DNA from: Magnetococcales bacterium WMHbin3
GTDB taxonomy: Bacteria; Pseudomonadota; Magnetococcia; Magnetococcales; Magnetaquicoccaceae
Reading direction: 5' to 3'
DNA: 64,000 nucleotides
Assembly: GCA_002753185.1 (NCBI GenBank)
Contig: PDZX01000009.1
Span: forward strand, 1-64,000
In this document: positions 43,101 to 50,431 of the stretch, piece after piece
Position numbering within the stretch: the first letter of the stretch is position 1
Layout of the letters: every line of letters begins with the position of its first letter
Program-made: the position numbers and the translations under genes
Notes under the pieces: generated by a model
Databases searched by the model: none
What the model was told of the DNA's origin: nothing
Seen by the model: only the letters and a program-made list of their open reading frames with translations

Positions 43101-43237
43101 TGCGTGACGATACAAAAGACACATTAATTTCTCATATCAGAACATTTATGATTGACATGTTACGATACTCACATAACCAATTAAGCCTGACCCGCGCCGA
43201 ATGGGAAGAAATACACGAGGTCATACTGCTTCCGTAG
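40142..43237 (+). CDS. Large orphan protein with possible papain-like (C39-like) Cys-His domain
   Basis: I do not recognise a named family for this 1031-aa, apparently cytosolic protein. Residues about 190-345 follow a papain-like pattern: C198 in SACAASALTV at a helix start, then a GLTTTMMSMAIRDLGLEP segment, and H334 in ALHAVTLFGG. The same order occurs in C39-type cysteine peptidases. A second distinctive region near residues 755-805 contains LGHPNLTGGGPARIAGEL and INNKSGRYTKR, which looks like a conserved domain of its own. The rest is mostly alpha/beta with no membrane segment or signal peptide. The gene is AT-richer than its neighbours and sits alone after two terminator-like hairpins, suggesting horizontal transfer. 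Protease activity is an inference. Confidence 0.7.
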   Translation: MSRTALKTDFQVVPYSYSSLCHVIATHIQQPIKDIADKSQLKAIHRALCALRPPKIKGKFPVHPITMIIEMEYVDRSHLQDYAEFEVYSFQGYERYCLRIHIVLDAYPAGAVARTLTGEQHLKEFTAQLKMDYAASLVIRKQPRTFLAKVVMRFPWQHLKNAFNLSLLRSYQVGLFGLSMEVHDSIAWAEQDRVVSACAASALTVQFHAMGLDRYNPRYPSPAQITQAAHTGTPTAKPIFPNDGLTTTMMSMAIRDLGLEPYHRRLFPQSTPDSTKPPKTIRLEAHRAINQVMRIVHAYARQKVTAPILGVALFEKTDDKTPQNHRAYRYQALHAVTLFGGEEWQPESKSHDWATDYDMVAQSGTSDTIRSVADSLNYLIGHDDQAGPFTLCARHKTTETVHTDLPDQKKHTLTRIMEYLDHTNPNNYSDKIINNDSLPERFRLPNHVLLAMDHQIRVHLTSVEDLAWHFTNDLHLLFKRARITLQEKYKTILYFFCPWPEDHEPDEKYLTQNESNHFPGYLWDIKLYHVNSLKDELRKQFHQTNQLPADNSASRFLVRSLPLYLWRATAWSGGHRIMDILIDATDARPCNMVLQVMVYWHKLHKYAMQVFPGDIQSSPHTPFLKDHAILTRWREQIVDQAPTQAPTFNDWYGGSYYPSMIKPHEKKCYYPDGIEDSCGTYEGTQQLLVSQSEVYKNIENDILKPKILIITPREYSKLHLEKTWKRIETLRWQWNEDTSYIWLIDHEGTLVIGQEWPVQNSTKKLGHPNLTGGGPARIAGELKWFANPEKFVINNKSGRYTKRISGRLEAHLKHAAELFKIIFNIITEYEFAPEYGEGEINSLQDLERELGYTCASERHDQEELYCKELKAAGRNLGMSLFWSWEILTATEQDTSFLSAQSCWTTATRMHTNNCKQQHLMIWSLSTWWKHIAEQTPNAKKSIEDFDRTELITLLVATTEPGTSPQGEAEARMIKAAAALALARLAKLRDDTKDTLISHIRTFMIDMLRYSHNQLSLTRAEWEEIHEVILLP

Positions 43238-43405
43238 TGCCCGACCCCCGCTCGGACAAAAGCGACACATGCAAGAAACGGAAGAGGCATTTGTGTCCGG
43301 GACGATTTTGTGATAAAGTGGTCAATCCGTATTTCGCCAATCAACGCGAGATGCGGCAAGCTGCCCAGAGTCACCACAATTTCGCCGGATCGTGGAACGC
43401 AATTT

Positions 43406-46021
43406 ATGAAACCAAGCCATTGGATGGTTGTTGGAGCCGTTTCCCTGATAACATTCAGTTTATGGGCGTGGTTCAATCAGCCACTGGAAGAACCCCTCTG
43501 GCCCGACCGGGTAATGGGGTTCGCCTTCTCCCCCTACCGGGCCGACCAGGACCCACAAAAAAACATCCACCCCACGGTGGAACAAATCGACGCAGACCTC
43601 GCGTTGCTGGCCGGCAAGACCTACGCGGTGCGCAGCTATACCGTCGAAGGGGTGCTGGCCGAAATCCCCAGACTGGCCCACAAGCACGGCATCAACGTCA
43701 TGGTCGGCGGCTGGATCGATACCGACGAGGCCCGCAACAACGCCGAAATCGAACGCCTCATCAAAACCGTCAACGCCAATGCCCAAAACGTGGTGCGCGT
43801 GATCGTGGGTAACGAAAGTCTGCTGCACGACCGCATCCCCATCGAAAAATTGATGAAATACCTCGACCGGGTCCGCGAGGCGGTCAACGCCCCCGTCAGC
43901 ACCGCCGAACCCTGGCACATCTGGCTGAAACATCCGGAATTGCTCAAACACGTCGATTTCATCACCGTCCACATGCTCCCCTACTGGGAAGGGATCGAAC
44001 AAGAAAAAGCCGTGGACTACATCCTCTACCGGATGCACGAATTGAAGGAAGCCTACCCCAACAAACCGATCATCATCGGCGAGGTGGGCTGGCCCAGCGA
44101 AGGTCGCACCCGCATGAACGCCAAAACTGGCCTCGCGGAACAGGCCACCTTCCTGCGCCGCTTCCTGGCCAGGGCCATCAAGGAAAAATACGTCTACTAC
44201 GTCATCGAAGCCTTCGACCAACCCTGGAAAAGCAACTCCCTGGAACGGGGCGTCGGCTCCTACTGGGGGGTCTACAACGCCGACCGGGAACCCAAATTCC
44301 CCTTCCACGCCCCCATCGTCAACATCCCCCAATGGTACGTCCTGGCCGGGGCCTCGGTCATCGTCGGACTGCTCACCCTCACCCTGCTGTTTCTGGACAG
44401 CAAAAGCCTGCGCAAACGGGGACGCTTCTTTCTGGCCATCCTCGCCTATGCCGTGGCCTCCCTGTCGGTGTGGGTGGTCTACAACTACAGCCAGCAATAC
44501 CTGAGCAAGGGCGCGGTAATATTCGGCTTCCTGCTCGCCATAGGCATGATCGGGGTGATCATGGTGCTGTTCGCCGAAGCCCACGAATGGGCAGAAGCCG
44601 CCTGGGTACACGCCCGCCGCCGCACCCTGGAACCCATGTCCTCCGTCCTGGACGAACAACTCCCCTGGGTCTCGGTCCACGTCCCGGCCTACAACGAACC
44701 CCCGGACATGATGATCCTCACCCTGGACGCCCTCGCCAGGCTCGACTACCCCCGCTTCGAGGTGCTGGTGATCGACAACAACACCAAGGACCCCGCCATC
44801 TGGGAACCGGTGCGCGACCACTGTGCCAAACTGGGGGAACGGTTCCGCTTCTTTCACGTCGATCCGCTGGCCGGCTTCAAGGCCGGCGCCCTCAACCACG
44901 CCCTGCGCCATACCGACCCGCGCGCCGAGGTGGTCGCGGTGATCGACAGCGACTATCTGGTCGAACGCGACTGGCTGCGCGACCTCACCCCCCAGTTCCT
45001 CAACCCGGAAATCGCCATCGTCCAGGCCCCGCAAGACTACCACGACCAGGACGAGAGCCTGTTCAAATCCATGTGCTACGCCGAATACCGGGGCTTCTTC
45101 TACATCGGCATGATCACCCGCAACGAACGCAACGCCATCATCCAGCACTGCACCATGACCATGGTGCGTCGCAAGGCGCTGGAAGAGGTCAATGGCTGGG
45201 CCGAATGGTGCATCACCGAGGACGCGGAACTGGGCCTGCGCATCTTCGAAAAGGGCTATCAGGCCACCTACATCCCCCGCAGCTACGGTCGCGGCCTGAT
45301 GCCCGACACCTTCATCGACTACAAAAAACAACGCCTGCGCTGGGCCTACGGCGCGGTGCGCATCATGCGCGCCCACCTGGCGGAACTGTTCGGCATGCGC
45401 CCCACCAAACTCACCCTGGGACAACGCTATCACTTTCTGGCCGGCTGGATGCCCTGGCTGGGCGACGGCCTGAACCTCCTCTTCAACATCATCGCCCTGG
45501 GCTGGTCCCTGGCCATGATCGCCGCCCCGCAATACGCCGATGCCCCCTCCGTGGTGTTCAGCGTGCTCCCCCTGATCCTGTTCGGTTTCAAGATCCTCAA
45601 ACACCTGCATCTCTATTACACCAACGTGGGGATCAGACCCATGCAATCCCTGGCCGCCGCCATCGCCGGCCTCTCCCTGACCCACACCATCTCCCTGGCC
45701 ATGATGCAGGGGTTTTTCGGTGGCGACAAACCCTTCTTCCGCACCCCGAAACAGGCGGAAGGCCATCGCTTTCTCCACGCCCTGGCCGCCGCCCGCGAGG
45801 AGACCCTTCTCATGCTCGCCTTCTGGGTCGCGGCCTGGGGAGTCGAGATCCGCGTCGGTTTCGACTTCTTCGACACCCGCGTCTGGGTATTGGTCCTGCT
45901 GGTGCAATCCATGCCCTATGCCATCAGCCTGCTGATGGCAGGCATCAGCGGCCTGCCGGAGACGCGTCGGGTCACACCCCTGCCCGCCCCCCCGTTAGCC
46001 CCCGCGCCCCATGGAGGATAA
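43406..46021 (+). CDS. Fused GH17-like glucanase and GT2 beta-glucan synthase, NdvB/NdvC-like
   Basis: The 871-aa membrane protein starts with one helix (about 6-22) and a GH17-like beta-glucanase/transglycosylase domain (about 30-300) with candidate acid/base Glu in VGNES (about 137) and nucleophile in IGEVGWPSEG (about 227). Three membrane helices follow (about 310-400), then a processive GT2 domain (about 425-680) with a D-x-D-like VIDSDY, TEDAELG and the QRLRW motif, and more helices to the end. Rhizobial NdvB/NdvC proteins of this type make cyclic beta-1,3/1,6-glucan in the periplasm. I start it at ATG 43406. The stop lies 8 nt before the ATG of an LtaS-like transferase that probably decorates the glucan. 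Confidence 0.88.
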   Translation: MKPSHWMVVGAVSLITFSLWAWFNQPLEEPLWPDRVMGFAFSPYRADQDPQKNIHPTVEQIDADLALLAGKTYAVRSYTVEGVLAEIPRLAHKHGINVMVGGWIDTDEARNNAEIERLIKTVNANAQNVVRVIVGNESLLHDRIPIEKLMKYLDRVREAVNAPVSTAEPWHIWLKHPELLKHVDFITVHMLPYWEGIEQEKAVDYILYRMHELKEAYPNKPIIIGEVGWPSEGRTRMNAKTGLAEQATFLRRFLARAIKEKYVYYVIEAFDQPWKSNSLERGVGSYWGVYNADREPKFPFHAPIVNIPQWYVLAGASVIVGLLTLTLLFLDSKSLRKRGRFFLAILAYAVASLSVWVVYNYSQQYLSKGAVIFGFLLAIGMIGVIMVLFAEAHEWAEAAWVHARRRTLEPMSSVLDEQLPWVSVHVPAYNEPPDMMILTLDALARLDYPRFEVLVIDNNTKDPAIWEPVRDHCAKLGERFRFFHVDPLAGFKAGALNHALRHTDPRAEVVAVIDSDYLVERDWLRDLTPQFLNPEIAIVQAPQDYHDQDESLFKSMCYAEYRGFFYIGMITRNERNAIIQHCTMTMVRRKALEEVNGWAEWCITEDAELGLRIFEKGYQATYIPRSYGRGLMPDTFIDYKKQRLRWAYGAVRIMRAHLAELFGMRPTKLTLGQRYHFLAGWMPWLGDGLNLLFNIIALGWSLAMIAAPQYADAPSVVFSVLPLILFGFKILKHLHLYYTNVGIRPMQSLAAAIAGLSLTHTISLAMMQGFFGGDKPFFRTPKQAEGHRFLHALAAAREETLLMLAFWVAAWGVEIRVGFDFFDTRVWVLVLLVQSMPYAISLLMAGISGLPETRRVTPLPAPPLAPAPHGG

Positions 46022-46028
46022 ACCAGCC

Positions 46029-47699
46029 ATGACCCCCCTCGCCCTCCTCGGAGGCATCCTGGTCAACCGCTATACCCTTTTCCTGGCCGGTCTCGGCCTC
46101 TATCTGCTCGCCACCCATCCGCTCATCGAGATGACCCACGGCATCGAGCGCATGGAGATCCCACTACTGCTCTATCTTTATTACTGCCTCAACGCCTTCG
46201 CCAGGGAATCGAAATGGCGGGCCGTCACCGCCGCCTTGCCGCTGGTCATACTCTATCTGGTCCACGATTATTACTTTATGCGATTTTTCCGCATTCCAAA
46301 GATCAACGACCTGACCCAGGTCCCGGAACTGTTCAGCGTCACCGGCTGGGAAGTCAACCTGACCCTCGCCTGCGTGGCCCTGCTGCTCCTCTACCTGCTG
46401 TTCACCCGGTTTCACGTCACCAGAAAGGGCCTGCTCCTGGCAATGCCTGCTGTGCTTGTGCTGGGTGGCCCAATGCTGCATCCGGCCAGTTTCATTCAGG
46501 TCTATTCCACCCTCTCCCGCGAGGTGATCCATTACGCCACGGTCGTCAACGTGGAGTACAACGGCCGCCTGGTCACCGCCCTCTACAACGAGGCCAGGCG
46601 CCGGGATACCATGTCCCATATCGCCCAATACCGCGACATCGAAAAACTGGCCATGCGCCTTCCCGCCGATCTGGAAAAACCGGACAAGACCAATGGCCGC
46701 AATGTCCACTTGATCGTTCTGGAAGGTTTTCTCGACCCGACCCTGCTGGCCAATCTCCCCGCCTCCCTCCAGCCGCTCCACCCGGATTTCCTCGAAGCCC
46801 TCTCCCCGCATCTGGGTTTTTCCATCTCGCCGGTCTTCGGCGGCTACACCGCCCAGGCGGAATTCGAGGTTCTGTGCGGCGTCCCCGCGTTCCAGGAGTT
46901 CGACGAAATCGAGTTCAACGTCTTCTCCGGCTCGCCCACCTACTGCCTGCCGGCCATCCTGGGCCGTCTCGGCTACCGAACCGCCGCCTCCAACGCCTTC
47001 AAACCCGACTTCTTCAACGCCATGCCCGCCTATCGCGGCCTGGGCTTCGAGGCGATTTATTTCGCCAAGGAGTACACACCGTCCATGGAAACCTATCTTG
47101 CCAAGGGCGAAGGAGTAGAAAATAAATATTTCTACGATACCGAGCTGTTCACCCAGAATCTGGCCTTCGTCGAACGGATGCTGGCCGACAAAAAGCCGTT
47201 CTTCAATTATCTCCTGACCGTCTACGGCCATTTCCCCTTCGAGTACGGCAGCCGGATGGGGCCGCCACGCTATCCCGCCCCCGCCCTCCCCTGGGATCTG
47301 GAACGGATCATCAACCAGCTCCATTACCGCTCCAAGGCCGTGAGCGACTACGTGCGACAACTCAGAGCACTGGATCCAGAGGCGCTGATCATCCTGGTCA
47401 GCGATCACCTCCCCCCCCTGGAAGGCGGCGTCAATGTCTACGGCAAATTCGGCTATCTGCGGGAAGGGCTGGAAGAACGCTTCTATCGCAACCGGTTGCT
47501 GATCTTCCGCAACGGCCATCCAGAGAAAAAAGAAAATTTTTATCATTTCAATATTTACAGAACAATCCTCGACCATGTCACCGCCGGGGAGTACTGCAAA
47601 AACAGGCCTTGCGACTTTCGCTTTCCGTTCGACAAGGAGACCTTGCGGGACGACTATCACATCATCATGGGACTGGCGTCTAAAGGGTTGAACCTGTAA
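46029..47699 (+). CDS. LtaS/OpgB-like sulfatase-fold phosphoglycerol transferase
   Basis: The 556-aa protein has four or five N-terminal membrane helices (within about 1-150) and an extracytoplasmic sulfatase-fold domain (about 210-545). Candidate active-site residues match the LtaS pattern: Glu in VLEGF (about 231), the nucleophilic Thr in GGYTAQAEFE (about 273), His in VYGHFPF and the Asp-His pair in VSDHLP (about 459). LtaS and OpgB move phosphoglycerol from lipid to polymer. Placed directly after a beta-glucan synthase, it probably adds anionic groups to osmoregulated periplasmic glucan. ATG 46029 is preferred because GGAGGA lies about 10 nt upstream; ATG 46011 is possible. Confidence 0.85.
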   Translation: MTPLALLGGILVNRYTLFLAGLGLYLLATHPLIEMTHGIERMEIPLLLYLYYCLNAFARESKWRAVTAALPLVILYLVHDYYFMRFFRIPKINDLTQVPELFSVTGWEVNLTLACVALLLLYLLFTRFHVTRKGLLLAMPAVLVLGGPMLHPASFIQVYSTLSREVIHYATVVNVEYNGRLVTALYNEARRRDTMSHIAQYRDIEKLAMRLPADLEKPDKTNGRNVHLIVLEGFLDPTLLANLPASLQPLHPDFLEALSPHLGFSISPVFGGYTAQAEFEVLCGVPAFQEFDEIEFNVFSGSPTYCLPAILGRLGYRTAASNAFKPDFFNAMPAYRGLGFEAIYFAKEYTPSMETYLAKGEGVENKYFYDTELFTQNLAFVERMLADKKPFFNYLLTVYGHFPFEYGSRMGPPRYPAPALPWDLERIINQLHYRSKAVSDYVRQLRALDPEALIILVSDHLPPLEGGVNVYGKFGYLREGLEERFYRNRLLIFRNGHPEKKENFYHFNIYRTILDHVTAGEYCKNRPCDFRFPFDKETLRDDYHIIMGLASKGLNL

Positions 47700-47706
47700 A
47701 GAACGC

Positions 47707-47735
47707 TTGACAATCACATGCAAATCATTTACATT
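47707..47735 (+). promoter_or_regulatory. Candidate sigma70 promoter for the chemoreceptor gene
   Basis: TTGACA at 47707-47712 and TACATT at 47730-47735 are 17 bp apart; the -35 is a perfect match and the -10 matches at four of six positions. Transcription would begin near 47742, giving a leader of about 140 nt for the chemoreceptor. It would start inside the small lipoprotein frame, so the two readings compete. Confidence 0.4.
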
Positions 47736-47891
47736 CTATTCGCCTTGTCGCTATTGCCAGGTTGCACGGCCAAGGAAGTCGGTAACGCGGTATATCAGGG
47801 ATTGAAAAACAAACAGTGCATTGCCGAGCAGGGCGCTCCCATCCGATGTGCCCACCAACAAACCGACCTTGGGGGAGGACGTTATGAATAA
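47718..47891 (+). CDS. Candidate 57-aa lipoprotein
   Basis: This short reading frame encodes [16 protein letters not shown] followed by a 41-residue polar tail with two more cysteines. The signal and lipobox LPGC are textbook, so the product would be a small periplasmic or membrane-anchored lipoprotein. Its stop overlaps the chemoreceptor start by 8 bp, which suggests coupling. Against it: there is no strong ribosome-binding site, and a plausible promoter for the chemoreceptor places its transcription start within this frame. I recognise no family. Confidence 0.5.
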   Translation: MQIIYILFALSLLPGCTAKEVGNAVYQGLKNKQCIAEQGAPIRCAHQQTDLGGGRYE

Positions 47892-49377
47892 TATGAAGAT
47901 CGGCACAAGACTCGCATCGGGTTTTTTGTTTATATTGATTATCATTTCAGGAGCATTCGGACTGGTGCTGTTCGAAACTCTGGAAATTCGCAAGGAATCC
48001 AAAACCATCCGTGACGAGTCCGTGCCGTTCGCCCTGCTGGCGGAAAAGATGTCCGGGGATGTCAACGCCGTGCAACAGTTCCTGACGGATGCCTCCCTCA
48101 CCCACGAACGGGAAGCGGTTCGCGAGGCGATGGAGTTCGCCGGGCATGTCCGTGAAGGCAGCGACCAATTCTTGCGGATGTTCAGCGACGAACACAACCA
48201 GGCCGAGATGAAACGGGTGGACGACATCCGCAAAAACTTCGAAAAATTCCTGGTGACTGGCCAGAAGATGGTGGAGGCCTACATCGAACGGGGCAAGGAA
48301 GAGGGCGATACCCTCATGGAGGCATTCGACAAGGATGCCGATAACTTGCGCAAGGCCTTGGAACCATTGCGGGAAAGCCAGCTCACCGAGGTACGGAACA
48401 AATTGGTCCATGCGGTGGAAACCACGGAAACGCTGGAATCCTGGCTCATCGGCATTGCCGGGTTCACGCTGCTCGCCACCCTGCTCATCGCCCTACTGCT
48501 CACCCGTGGCATCACCAAACCCTTGCATGGCTGTCTCAACCTGTTGGAACGCTTCGCGGAAGGGGATCTGACGATTCGCTGCGACCTGATACGCAAGGAC
48601 GAGATGGGCCAACTTTCGCACACCATCTCCACCACGGCGGAACGTCTGCGCACGGTCATGCAGGATATCCACAATGCCGCATCCCAGGTGACCTCCGGCA
48701 GCCAGGAGATCTCCGACGCGGCGCAGAACCTCTCCCAGGGGGCGTCCGAGCAGGCGGCCTCCATCGAGGAGACCTCTGCCTCCATGGAGGAGATGGCCAA
48801 GAACATTCGGCAAAATACCGACCATGCCCACACGACCCACACTTTGGCGCAAAAGACCGCCAGGGAGGCGGCGAACGGGGGCGAGGCGGTGGCCGAGGCG
48901 GTCAACGCCATGCGGGAGATCGCCGCGCGGATCGGCATCATCGAGGAGATCGCCAGACAGACCAACCTGCTGGCCCTGAACGCGGCCATCGAGGCAGCGC
49001 GGGCCGGGGAGCAGGGCAAGGGGTTCGCGGTGGTGGCCGCCGAAGTGAGAAAACTGGCGGAGCGCAGCCAAACCGCAGCCAGCGAGATCGGCCAACTCTC
49101 CAGTTCCAGCGTATCGGTGGCGGAACGGGCCGGGGCGATCATTCACGAACTGGTGCCCGACATCCTCAAGACCTCCGAGTTGATTCAGGAGATCAACGCC
49201 GCCAGCCAGGAGCAGAGCCAGAAGGCCCTGGAAATCAACCAATCGATCCAGCGGTTGGACCAGGTGATCCAGCAGAATGCCGGGGCCTCCGAGGAGTTGG
49301 CCGCCACTTCCGAGGAGTTGAACGCCCAGGCGGAATTGATGCGGCAATCCATTGCCTTTTTCAACCTGGGGGGATGA
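47884..49377 (+). CDS. Methyl-accepting chemotaxis protein
   Basis: The 497-aa receptor has a first membrane helix at about 10-30, a periplasmic four-helix-bundle-type sensor (about 31-185), a second helix (about 187-207), HAMP (about 208-260) and a signalling domain to the end. The highly conserved hairpin tip reads [20 protein letters not shown], and the CheA/CheW-contact region is intact. It lacks a C-terminal CheR-binding pentapeptide. ATG 47884 is chosen for the GGGGGAGG upstream; the 5' end overlaps the small lipoprotein frame by 8 bp. The ligand is unknown. It implies a flagellated or twitching, chemotactic cell. Confidence 0.95.
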   Translation: MNNMKIGTRLASGFLFILIIISGAFGLVLFETLEIRKESKTIRDESVPFALLAEKMSGDVNAVQQFLTDASLTHEREAVREAMEFAGHVREGSDQFLRMFSDEHNQAEMKRVDDIRKNFEKFLVTGQKMVEAYIERGKEEGDTLMEAFDKDADNLRKALEPLRESQLTEVRNKLVHAVETTETLESWLIGIAGFTLLATLLIALLLTRGITKPLHGCLNLLERFAEGDLTIRCDLIRKDEMGQLSHTISTTAERLRTVMQDIHNAASQVTSGSQEISDAAQNLSQGASEQAASIEETSASMEEMAKNIRQNTDHAHTTHTLAQKTAREAANGGEAVAEAVNAMREIAARIGIIEEIARQTNLLALNAAIEAARAGEQGKGFAVVAAEVRKLAERSQTAASEIGQLSSSSVSVAERAGAIIHELVPDILKTSELIQEINAASQEQSQKALEINQSIQRLDQVIQQNAGASEELAATSEELNAQAELMRQSIAFFNLGG

Positions 49378-49398
49378 ACGTCCTCCGCACCGGGGGTT

Positions 49399-49881
49399 CT
49401 ATCGGCACTCCTCCGCCAGGCAGATCAATTCGATCCCGGCATGCTCGGCGATCACGCGGGAACGTTCGTCGGGATAGGGACCGCCGAAGATCACCCGTCT
49501 GATCCCCACGTTGGCCAGCATCCCCATGCAGGAAGCGCAGGGCTGGCAGGTGACGTAGACCACGGATCCCTCCAGGGGGACTCCGTGGCGGGCGGCGTTG
49601 GCCACCCCGTTGGCCTCGGCGTGGGCGCAGACGCACAGGTCCAGTCCTTGTCCGCTGGGCAGACCCGCCACTCGGCGTGCGCAGATATCGGGATGGGGAT
49701 AACCGCTCGGCACCCCGTTGAAGCCGGTGGCCAGCAGTCGTTTGTCCCGCACGAAGACCGCGCCCACCTTGCGGCCCGATGCGCAGGTGCTCATTTGGGC
49801 GGCCAGATGGGCGGCGTCCATCCAGTGGCGATCCCAACTCGGACGGCCAACCGGAACCGGGGTGGAAGATTCCATCGTCAT
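49399..49881 (-). CDS. dCMP deaminase family protein (ComEB-like)
   Basis: The 160-aa zinc enzyme shows the cytidine/deoxycytidylate deaminase signature: HAEANGVANAA with the zinc His and catalytic Glu, and the PCASCMG segment (PCxxC) with two zinc cysteines. The N-terminal STCASGRKVGAVFVRD and the FNGVPSGYPH segment are typical of the ComEB/dCMP deaminase group. It supplies dUMP for thymidylate synthesis. AGGAG lies 9 nt before ATG 49881. It is convergent with the chemoreceptor gene. Confidence 0.92.
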   Translation of the reverse strand: MTMESSTPVPVGRPSWDRHWMDAAHLAAQMSTCASGRKVGAVFVRDKRLLATGFNGVPSGYPHPDICARRVAGLPSGQGLDLCVCAHAEANGVANAARHGVPLEGSVVYVTCQPCASCMGMLANVGIRRVIFGGPYPDERSRVIAEHAGIELICLAEECR

Positions 49882-49929
49882 GGTGTCACGCTCCTAAAAA
49901 CCGCATCCAGTTTGGACGCCAAGGTTCCA

Positions 49930-49978
49930 AATTATTAGGGGTCCAGGGGGATTATCCCCCTGGTGGGATCCAAGGGCG
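49930..49978 (+). repeat. Left terminal inverted repeat
   Basis: The outer 38 bp, beginning AATTATTAGGGGTCCAGGGG, are the exact reverse complement of 50384-50421. The remaining 11 bp match with a few mismatches. The repeat itself contains a self-complementary CCAGGGGGATTATCCCCCTGG-type core. Confidence 0.9.
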
Positions 49979-50012
49979 TGAGCACTTGGTGGGATCCAAG
50001 GGCGTGAGTCCT
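49961..50012 (+). repeat. 26-bp tandem direct repeat, two units
   Basis: Bases 49961-49986 and 49987-50012 share tggtgggatccaagggcgtg and differ in only a few bases near the unit end (agcact against agtcct). The first unit overlaps the inner part of the left terminal repeat, suggesting local duplication of the element's edge. Confidence 0.9.
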
Positions 50013-50037
50013 TGGTACCCAGCGCGCTTTATCAAAA

Positions 50038-50072
50038 GCTTTTTTTCGCGCGCCTTTTGCGCGAAAAAAAGC
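50038..50072. repeat. Hairpin 1 of 4 (14-bp stem, loop GCCTTTT)
   Basis: GCTTTTTTTCGCGC pairs perfectly with GCGCGAAAAAAAGC around a seven-base loop GCCTTTT. An outer AGCGCGC pairing may extend the structure. Confidence 0.9.
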
Positions 50073-50114
50073 GCAGCGCGCCTCAAATCACTCGGTTTGT
50101 ACGAGTGCGCCTTG

Positions 50115-50171
50115 GCAGGCCCGCTTCCTTGTTTTTCGCGCCTTTTGCGAAAAACAAGGAAGCGGGCCTGC
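50115..50171. repeat. Hairpin 2 of 4 (25-bp perfect stem, loop GCCTTTT)
   Basis: The arms 50115-50139 and 50147-50171 are perfect reverse complements, starting GCAGGCCCGCTTCC, around a seven-base loop GCCTTTT identical to that of hairpin 1. Confidence 0.92.
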
Positions 50172-50200
50172 GTATTGCCCAACGGGCTTGAATGCATTAT

Positions 50201-50255
50201 GCAGGCTCTCTTTTTTTCGTTTCCAAAAGGCGGAAACAAAAAAAAGAGAGCCTGC
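50201..50255. repeat. Hairpin 3 of 4 (24-bp stem with one mismatch, loop AAAAGGC)
   Basis: The arms start GCAGGCTCTC and end GAGAGCCTGC, with one C/T difference. The loop AAAAGGC is the reverse complement of the loop of hairpins 1 and 2, so this hairpin is in the opposite orientation. Confidence 0.92.
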
Positions 50256-50271
50256 GAAGGCGGCGCGCGGC

Positions 50272-50304
50272 GCTTTTTTCGCGCAAAAGGCACGCGAAAA
50301 AAGC
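50272..50304. repeat. Hairpin 4 of 4 (12-bp stem, loop CAAAAGGCA)
   Basis: GCTTTTTTCGCG pairs with CGCGAAAAAAGC around CAAAAGGCA. Stem and loop mirror hairpin 1 in reverse orientation, giving the whole element an overall dyad symmetry. Confidence 0.9.
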
Positions 50305-50324
50305 TTCTTGAGAAGAGCGCGCTG

Positions 50325-50360
50325 AAAAGCAAAAGTCAAAAGCAAAAGTCAAAAGCAAAA
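50325..50360 (+). repeat. 13-bp tandem repeat, 2.8 units
   Basis: The unit aaaagcaaaagtc occurs at 50325-50337 and 50338-50350, followed by a partial copy to 50360. It lies between hairpin 4 and the right terminal repeat. Confidence 0.88.
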
Positions 50361-50372
50361 CCCCAAGGGCTT

Positions 50373-50421
50373 CGCCCCTGGACCCCACCAGGGGGATAAT
50401 CCCCCTGGACCCCTAATAATT
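50373..50421 (-). repeat. Right terminal inverted repeat
   Basis: This is the reverse-complement partner of 49930-49978, perfect over 50384-50421. It ends 10 nt before the lnt stop codon, so it may also act as the 3' structure of the lnt transcript. Confidence 0.9.
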
Positions 50422-50431
50422 AAAAACGAAA

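Larger units (their letters stand above)
49930..50421. mobile_element. MITE-like element: terminal inverted repeats enclosing four strong hairpins
   Basis: This fills the gap between the dCMP deaminase and lnt genes. Bases 49930-49967 and 50384-50421 are perfect 38-bp inverted repeats, and similarity continues inward to about 49 bp (to 49978 and 50373) with a few mismatches. Inside are four consecutive hairpins, a 26-bp direct repeat and a 13-bp tandem repeat. I see no protein likely to be translated. The size (492 bp), terminal inverted repeats and lack of a transposase fit a miniature inverted-repeat element or a structured intergenic repeat. No target-site duplication is convincing. Confidence 0.75.

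Noticed and set aside
39623-43237. Toxin-antitoxin pair formed by the 75-aa and 1031-aa genes
   Set aside because: Two terminator-like hairpins and about 290 bp separate the genes, so they are not an operon, and neither matches a toxin or antitoxin family that I can recognise.
49930-50421. CRISPR array
   Set aside because: Hairpins share a loop but the stems and spacing are irregular, there are no constant direct repeats with unique spacers, and no cas genes are present.
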